DNA from: an uncultured Oscillospiraceae bacterium
Lineage (GTDB): Bacteria; Bacillota; Clostridia; Oscillospirales; Acutalibacteraceae
Direction: 5' to 3'
DNA length: 9,511 nucleotides
Assembly (NCBI GenBank): GCA_910588415.1
Contig: CAJUPK010000099.1
Coordinates: 1 to 9,511, forward strand
Position 1 is the stretch's first letter; each line of letters starts with the position of its first letter. Positions 6,035-9,511 of this stretch are shown here, in pieces. The translations under genes were made by a program, and so were the position numbers. The notes under the pieces were generated by a model. The model was not told the DNA's origin. It searched no databases and worked only from the letters and a program-made list of their open reading frames with translations.

Positions 6035-6325
6035 GACGCGACCTCCAAGCTCAGGGCCTCATAGGCCGCTGACACCTTGCCAGAGGGGTTATGCCAATAG
6101 ATACTTTTGCCTTTGGCGCTGGTTTTATCGTTAACGATTGAGCGCGGGTGGGGTGGGGGATGATGGTGTCGAACATTCTTAGCCGATCGCCGTATGTATC
6201 CCGCAGCAGTTGAGTGATTCCCTGGAAGCAGACAGACCGCGGGCCATACCGATACCTAAATTTACGGCGGTGACGGTCTTGCCAACCCCGCCCTTTTGGT
6301 TGCAGATTGCGATTACTTTGCTTAT
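6031..6325 (-). pseudogene. parA: Collapsed parA/soj partition ATPase
   Basis: Three pieces of a ParA protein survive in different frames. First, ISKVIAICNQKGGVGKTVTA with an intact Walker A (6275-6295), continuing to NLGIGMAR. Second, QLLRDTYGDRLRMFDTIIPH, normally near the C-terminus. Third, SAKGKSIYWHNPSGKVSAAY followed by EALSLEVAS and a stop. An intact ParA is about 255-270 residues; roughly 500 bp is missing, with the junction near 6230-6245 right after the first piece. The expected ATG before SKVIA is ATA here. ParA/ParB pairs are carried by plasmids and integrative elements; this one cannot make a working ATPase. Confidence 0.8.
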
Positions 6326-6460
6326 TTCTTTATAAATTTCGCTTGATAACTAAGTAAAGAATGTGATTTTTTCCTAATTCTATTTTTGTCCCTTACGTGA
6401 CACGCCTCTTTTGGGTGCTGTCCCTTATGGCCTCCTTTTGCCTCTTTTTCTTGGAAAAAG

Positions 6461-6517
6461 AATAAGGACAAATCCTAATCCCCTAGAAATTCCGGGGTTT
6501 TCTGATTTGTCCTTATT
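6461..6517 (+). terminator. Long hairpin, terminator-like
   Basis: AATAAGGACAAATC (6461-6474) pairs perfectly with GATTTGTCCTTATT (6504-6517), and an inner CCCC/GGGG stem (6480-6483, 6494-6497) tightens the loop. The 3' side ends TTATTTTA, a moderate U-tract. A second small dyad, CTTTTTC and GAAAAAG (6444-6460), precedes it. It may be a terminator or the core of a small palindromic repeat element. Confidence 0.5.
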
Positions 6518-6531
6518 TTATATCATATGGG

Positions 6532-6702
6532 CACACCTTCGCAACTGCTGCACTCCAGAACGGCGTAGACGTAAAAACCGTCAGCAGTATGTTAGGCCAC
6601 TACGACGTCGGTTTCACCCTGAGAACCTACACCCACGCAACCCGCCAGAAACAAGAGCAGGCCGCTGAGAAGATGGGAAATTTTATGAACCAGGTCAGAT
6701 AA
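6532..6702 (+). pseudogene. C-terminal fragment of a Tn916-type tyrosine integrase
   Basis: The frame reads HTFATAALQNGVDVKTVSSM, then LGHYDVGFTLRTYTHATRQK and on to NFMNQVR and TAA. This is the catalytic C-terminus of a tyrosine recombinase: the HxF of box II, LGH, and the nucleophile Tyr in TYTHAT. Only 56 residues of a protein of about 400 remain, and there is no start codon. The box II Arg expected just before HTF is lost at the junction (TATGGG precedes CAC). The attachment site normally lies just beyond the 3' end of such genes; I could not identify its partner copy in the window. Confidence 0.85.
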
Positions 6703-6815
6703 AAGTGGGTCAAGAACCGCAAAACGGCTGGGACTTCCTCTCCGGAAGTTTCCAGCTGTTTTCGTTTATTTCGGCGTGTGGGTCAGCCCAGGTTTTGAAG
6801 GCTTTTTCAAACAAT

Positions 6816-6854
6816 ACAAAACCCCCGCAGACCACAGTCTTACGGGGGTTTTGT
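6816..6854 (+). terminator. Strong intrinsic terminator hairpin
   Basis: ACAAAACCCCCG (6816-6827) and CGGGGGTTTTGT (6843-6854) are exact inverted repeats with a 15-nt loop, and TTTT follows the GC stem. It is symmetrical, so it can act in both directions. It lies about 110 bp after the integrase remnant. Confidence 0.75.
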
Positions 6855-7184
6855 GAAGCTGCTATTCAGATTCGAACTAGAGATCTCATTCTTGCAAACA
6901 CAATGAGATGTGTCTAAACAGTACTATCCGGCACTATTTGGGCGTTTTTTATGCCCTTTGAGCTGGTGTCTGACAGTGTTCCGCCTACTGTTTCCACACA
7001 GTTTTGCCCTGTGTGGGTTAAGGTGTGGGTCAAACCAAAATGCACCCCAAAATTTCGTAAAATGCTCTCAATAAAACACAGTCAAATTCTGCGCCGCTAA
7101 ACAAAGAAAGGACTTCCTTCATATCAAAATAAGCACGCCGTGACAGACACAGCTTGTCACTCAAAATCTGATTACAACATATTT
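6855..7184. other. Gene-free stretch with small hairpins
   Basis: No coding frame was recognised. It contains an 8-bp hairpin CCACACAG/CTGTGTGG (6994-7016) and copies of GTGGGTCA (also at 6705 and 6778; here at 7025, with GTGGGTTA at 7013). GTTCGAATC on the minus strand near 6869-6877 resembles a tRNA T-loop, but no cloverleaf can be built around it. Composition shifts toward AT from about 7040. Confidence 0.5.
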
Positions 7185-8072
7185 TTAACGCACTCTGAAT
7201 TTATAGGATAATAAGTTTGGAATACAATTCCACTTTGACAAAGTGAACTCATCTGCATAAACATTTGTATCTGTGATTGGCCGTTCAGACCATATAACAA
7301 GGGTTAAGTTCGCAATGCTTTTTAACTGCATTAAGTCAACTTTTGATGTTGTATCTTTTGCATAGAAAATAATCTCCGCAATATAGGGAAATTAGATAAT
7401 TAGTGACACCCACTTTCTCTTCCTCACTCAGTTTTCGAAATTGCTTATAAAACCTTCTATAACGAATTTCTCCATCATTAATGAACAAAATAATTGCAAT
7501 TTGATTTTTCAGCGGGAAAACGCACAAATGCAAGTCCACTAACTTATATCTCGGATTCATACTTAGAAATGTCGTTAATGACATTTCCCTCCATATCAAT
7601 TGAGACAGACATAGGGGCTTGTATAGCGATAGGAACAACATAATCACAAGCTGTAATAGATCATGTAAAAACTATTGCTATTGTCTTTAGTTGCAAGTTT
7701 CTTTGCACGTCTATATTCGCTAACATATGTATCCAAGGCTATTCTGCTTGTATTTAGACGAGCTTCAAATTGAGTTTTTAAAAAATGGTATTCAATTTCG
7801 ATTTACAGGCGTTGCTCTAAAATTTTTTCTAATAATGCAATTTCCATTTTTCTTTTGCTGATAAATTTTAGGTAGTTCTTCATAGCTATCTGCGCCAATA
7901 TTTTTTGCGTTGGAGGAATATCCGTATGACAATTTTCTGGGGTTTCGTACTCTTGGAATATTTTGCTGTCACAGTCTCTGCAAATAATTTCTACATTATT
8001 CCCAATATATCCGGATACACCTTTCTCGGTTTTGCCAGCAGTAACAAACGGGAGACACACAAGAAAGGTCAC
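7185..8072 (-). pseudogene. Multiply broken AT-rich gene with a CxxC zinc-binding-like N-terminus
   Basis: One ancestral protein of roughly 290 residues can be followed down the minus strand through several frames. It begins near EKGVSGYIGNNVEIICRDCD (CxxC, then NCH), and runs through IPPTQKILAQIAMKNYLKFI to an in-frame TAA at 7803-7805. The same frame resumes IEIEYHFLKTQFEARLNTSR. A shift follows to CDYVVPIAIQAPMSVSIDME, another to YKLVDLHLCVFPLKNQIAII and YRRFYKQFRKLSEEEKVGV, and a last one to DLMQLKSIANLTLVIWSERP, ending at 7185-7187. The 5' end is cut off where the conjugation-gene remnant begins. The CxxC N-terminus recalls HNH-like hypothetical proteins, but I cannot name the family. 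Composition is more AT-rich than its neighbours, suggesting separate acquisition. Confidence 0.6.
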
Positions 8073-8101
8073 AGCTTCAAGGACTTCATCTGTCCTACTC
8101 T

Positions 8102-8185
8102 ATGGAGTTTGAAAAAGATTACTTCAAGGTTGGAGACCGTTATGGGCGTGTCCTTTTTCTCCGTGAATACGCCAGCTATATTAAA
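8102..8185 (+). pseudogene. Fragment of a VirB4/TraE-like conjugation ATPase
   Basis: The frame reads MEFEKDYFKVGDRYGRVLFL followed by REYASYIK, which I recognise as an N-terminal portion of the VirB4-like ATPases of clostridial conjugative transposons. Those proteins are about 800 residues and power the mating channel. The similarity stops at 8185, where sequence of the next gene of the module begins, so almost the whole gene has been deleted. No Walker motifs remain. Confidence 0.5.
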
Positions 8186-9207
8186 GCAATCCGGCGGCAA
8201 CCTCTGAAAATGCTCCACGACAGGCTCCAAGGAGTGAGGCAACACACAGCAGAGCGGTCGAACAGGGTCGGTCACGGGTAATCGAGACTGCACAGAAGCA
8301 GCGAGCAGAGACAACTGCCTGTGTCCGTTCTACCAAAAGACCGTTATCTCATCCTGTTCAGCAGGAATAGAGACATATCGAGGAGGCCGCCCGTTCTGCC
8401 GGTAAGAAAACGGTCAAGACTGCCATAAAAACCTCTAAGGCTGTTGCAGCAGTCGTAAAAGCTATCATAGCGGTGATTAAGGCTTTGGTTGCCGCTATTG
8501 CTGCGGGGGGAGGGGGGGCTGGGCGGCAGTGCTTGTTATTGTCATTATCATGCTTGGCGCTCTGAGTGTCTACTCCGTATTCGGTATCTTCTTTTCGGGT
8601 GAGGACTCAGGCACAGGGCTTACTATGCCAATGGTGGTACAGGAAATAAATTCCGACTATGATACTCGTCTTGAGACTGAGAAAACGGCTGTCAGCTATG
8701 ACAACCTCGAAATGGGTGGCAGCAGAGCCGTTTGGAAAGAGGTGTTGGAAGTCTACGTAGTTAAGACAAATACTGACCTCCCCAAGAGGTAGCCACAATG
8801 GACGATAGCAAGAAATAGCTTTTATCGGACATCTTTTGGGAGATGCACGAGATTCCCTCTCATACAGAGACCTCCAGTGAAACCGTCCTCACAGAAACTG
8901 ATGATGGTGAGGGTAATATAATTGAGACGGAGACTACTGTGACAACGACAACGCTGTATATCACCGTCAGCCATAAGACAGTGGATGAAATAGCAGAACA
9001 GTACGGCTTCGGTTCCCGTGTAGAATGGTGTGCCTGCTTCGTGAGCTGGTGCGCCAATGAGTGCGGTATATTGACAACGGCATTATCCCCAAGTACGCAG
9101 GTTGTGTATGGGGCGTCCAGTGGTTTAAAGACCGTGGGCAATGGATAGACGGCGACGGTGAAAGCGACCACCCCGTCGGGGGTGGCAGTACATACCATAT
9201 TCTTTAG
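8186..9207 (+). pseudogene. Broken CD1108-type cell-wall hydrolase (CHAP-like) of a conjugative element
   Basis: Pieces of one large protein are spread over several frames: a linker (SENAPRQAPRSEATHSRAVE) interrupted by TAG at 8368-8370; a Lys/Ala-rich helix leading to KALVAAIAAGG; a frameshift in a G-run (8505-8523); a membrane segment WAAVLVIVIIMLG; FGIFFSGEDSGTG; SRAVWKEVLEVYVVKTNTD; a frameshift near 8785; a TAG after MDDSKK; LYITVSHKTVDEIAEQYGF joined directly to GSRVEWCACFVSWCANECG; a final shift to IDNGIIPKYAGCV and VQWFKDRGQW, ending at 9207. The intact family is membrane-anchored and opens peptidoglycan during conjugation; the catalytic Cys of EWCACF is still present. Roughly 80-100 residues seem missing at the YGF junction. 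At least five lesions rule out a functional product. Confidence 0.8.
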
Positions 9208-9354
9208 ACTCTTTGCTGAGTTAATGAGACTGGCAAGTTGCTCAGCGTTTTTGTAATATCGAATAGCTCCTTTGCTTTGGATGGGTTGCTGGACTCTATA
9301 TCGAAAAAGTCCTTTCAGGATTTTATGCCGACATATTGACAAATCCGACAGCAC
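9208..9354 (-). pseudogene. Possible gene remnant, unknown family
   Basis: The minus strand reads ILKGLFRYRVQQPIQSKGAI, then RYYKNAEQLASLINSAKSL, a coding-like stretch with no recognised family. The open frame continues leftward only as antisense of the hydrolase remnant, so just the first 45-50 residues could be meaningful. No ribosome binding site is evident. Confidence 0.25.
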
Positions 9355-9364
9355 TATATAAAAT
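9336..9364 (+). promoter_or_regulatory. Strong sigma-A promoter for the last gene
   Basis: -35 TTGACA (9336-9341, perfect), 17-bp spacer, -10 TAAAAT (9359-9364). It predicts a transcript start near 9371 and a leader of about 70 nt before the ATG at 9440. Confidence 0.7.
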
Positions 9365-9439
9365 TATAATGTCAGTTTCACTCAATTTCACGGTTCGTCA
9401 AGTTACATACTTTACGAAAGATAAGGAAAGGTGATACGG

Positions 9440-9511
9440 ATGGTAAAAGATAAAGCACGTTTTGAGAAGAAAAAGTATACATATTTGGATTCCCTGAGAT
9501 TTTCTATAATC
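9440..9511 (+). CDS. N-terminus of a probable acyltransferase family 3 protein (partial)
   Basis: The frame opens MVKDKARFEKKKYTYLDSLR and then FSII at the window edge, 24 codons in all. A basic start followed by YLDSLRF and hydrophobic residues is typical of the N-terminus of membrane acyltransferases of the OafA/YrhL type, which O-acylate cell-surface sugars; the family motif is roughly YLDxLRgxAI. AAGG and AAAGGTG precede the start by a suitable distance, and a strong promoter lies at 9336-9364. The identification rests on about ten residues, so it is tentative. Confidence 0.5.
   Translation, partial: MVKDKARFEKKKYTYLDSLRFSII

Noticed and set aside
6411..6668. 85-residue plus-strand open frame over the hairpin and integrase tail
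   Set aside because: The integrase tail is in another frame and is clearly recognisable; this frame has no domain.
6855..6910. tRNA-like sequence (GTTCGAATC on the minus strand) near the integrase remnant
   Set aside because: No acceptor stem, anticodon arm or D-arm could be built around it; at most a relic of an attachment site.
7336..7647. Separate 103-residue minus-strand gene
   Set aside because: The coding signal continues in other frames on both sides, so this is a piece of a larger broken gene; its first ~30 residues are out of frame with the real signal.
1..9511. CRISPR arrays and rRNA genes
   Set aside because: No regularly spaced repeats and no rRNA-like conserved sequence were found on either strand.

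Overview
The window looks like the chromosome of a Gram-positive, low-to-mid GC gut anaerobe of the Clostridia (Oscillospiraceae/Lachnospiraceae-like). This is inferred from S-layer homology (SLH) domains of the CTRGQ type, AGGAG-type ribosome binding sites, and debris of the conjugative-element type common in these bacteria. No rRNA, tRNA or CRISPR array was found.

Left third (about 1-4530): a surface-polysaccharide/S-layer operon on the minus strand next to what appears to be a complete DNA-inversion switch. A Wzy/O-antigen-ligase-like membrane protein (1943-3664) overlaps by ATGA a secreted WG-repeat protein with three SLH domains (357-1946); a terminator lies at 71-118. Upstream are two near-palindromic 26-bp sites (3747-3772 and 3885-3910) in inverted orientation, sharing an identical 20-bp core. 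They enclose about 136 bp, and a Hin/Gin-type serine invertase (3897-4523) lies directly beside them. The segment holds a near-consensus promoter (TTGCAA, 17 bp, TAAAAT) that now points right, away from the operon and antisense to the invertase. Inversion would aim it at the operon. I read this as a phase-variable ON/OFF switch for surface genes, drawn here in the presumed OFF state.

Middle (about 4530-6700): a frameshifted unknown gene on the minus strand, a probably intact aminoglycoside-phosphotransferase-fold kinase (5141-5998) with a good upstream promoter, then fragments of a mobile element: parB start, a collapsed parA, and the C-terminal end of a Tn916-type tyrosine integrase.

Right (about 6700-9511): terminator hairpins and AT-rich DNA carrying a multiply broken minus-strand gene (7185-8072). 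Then come plus-strand remains of a conjugation module, a VirB4-like fragment fused to a badly broken CD1108-type cell-wall hydrolase, in the order I would expect in an intact element. The window ends in the first 24 codons of a new gene (9440 onward) with a strong promoter; its N-terminus resembles acyltransferase family 3.

The genes that look functional are the two surface genes, the invertase, the kinase and the last partial gene. Most of the rest is decay of one or more integrative elements.
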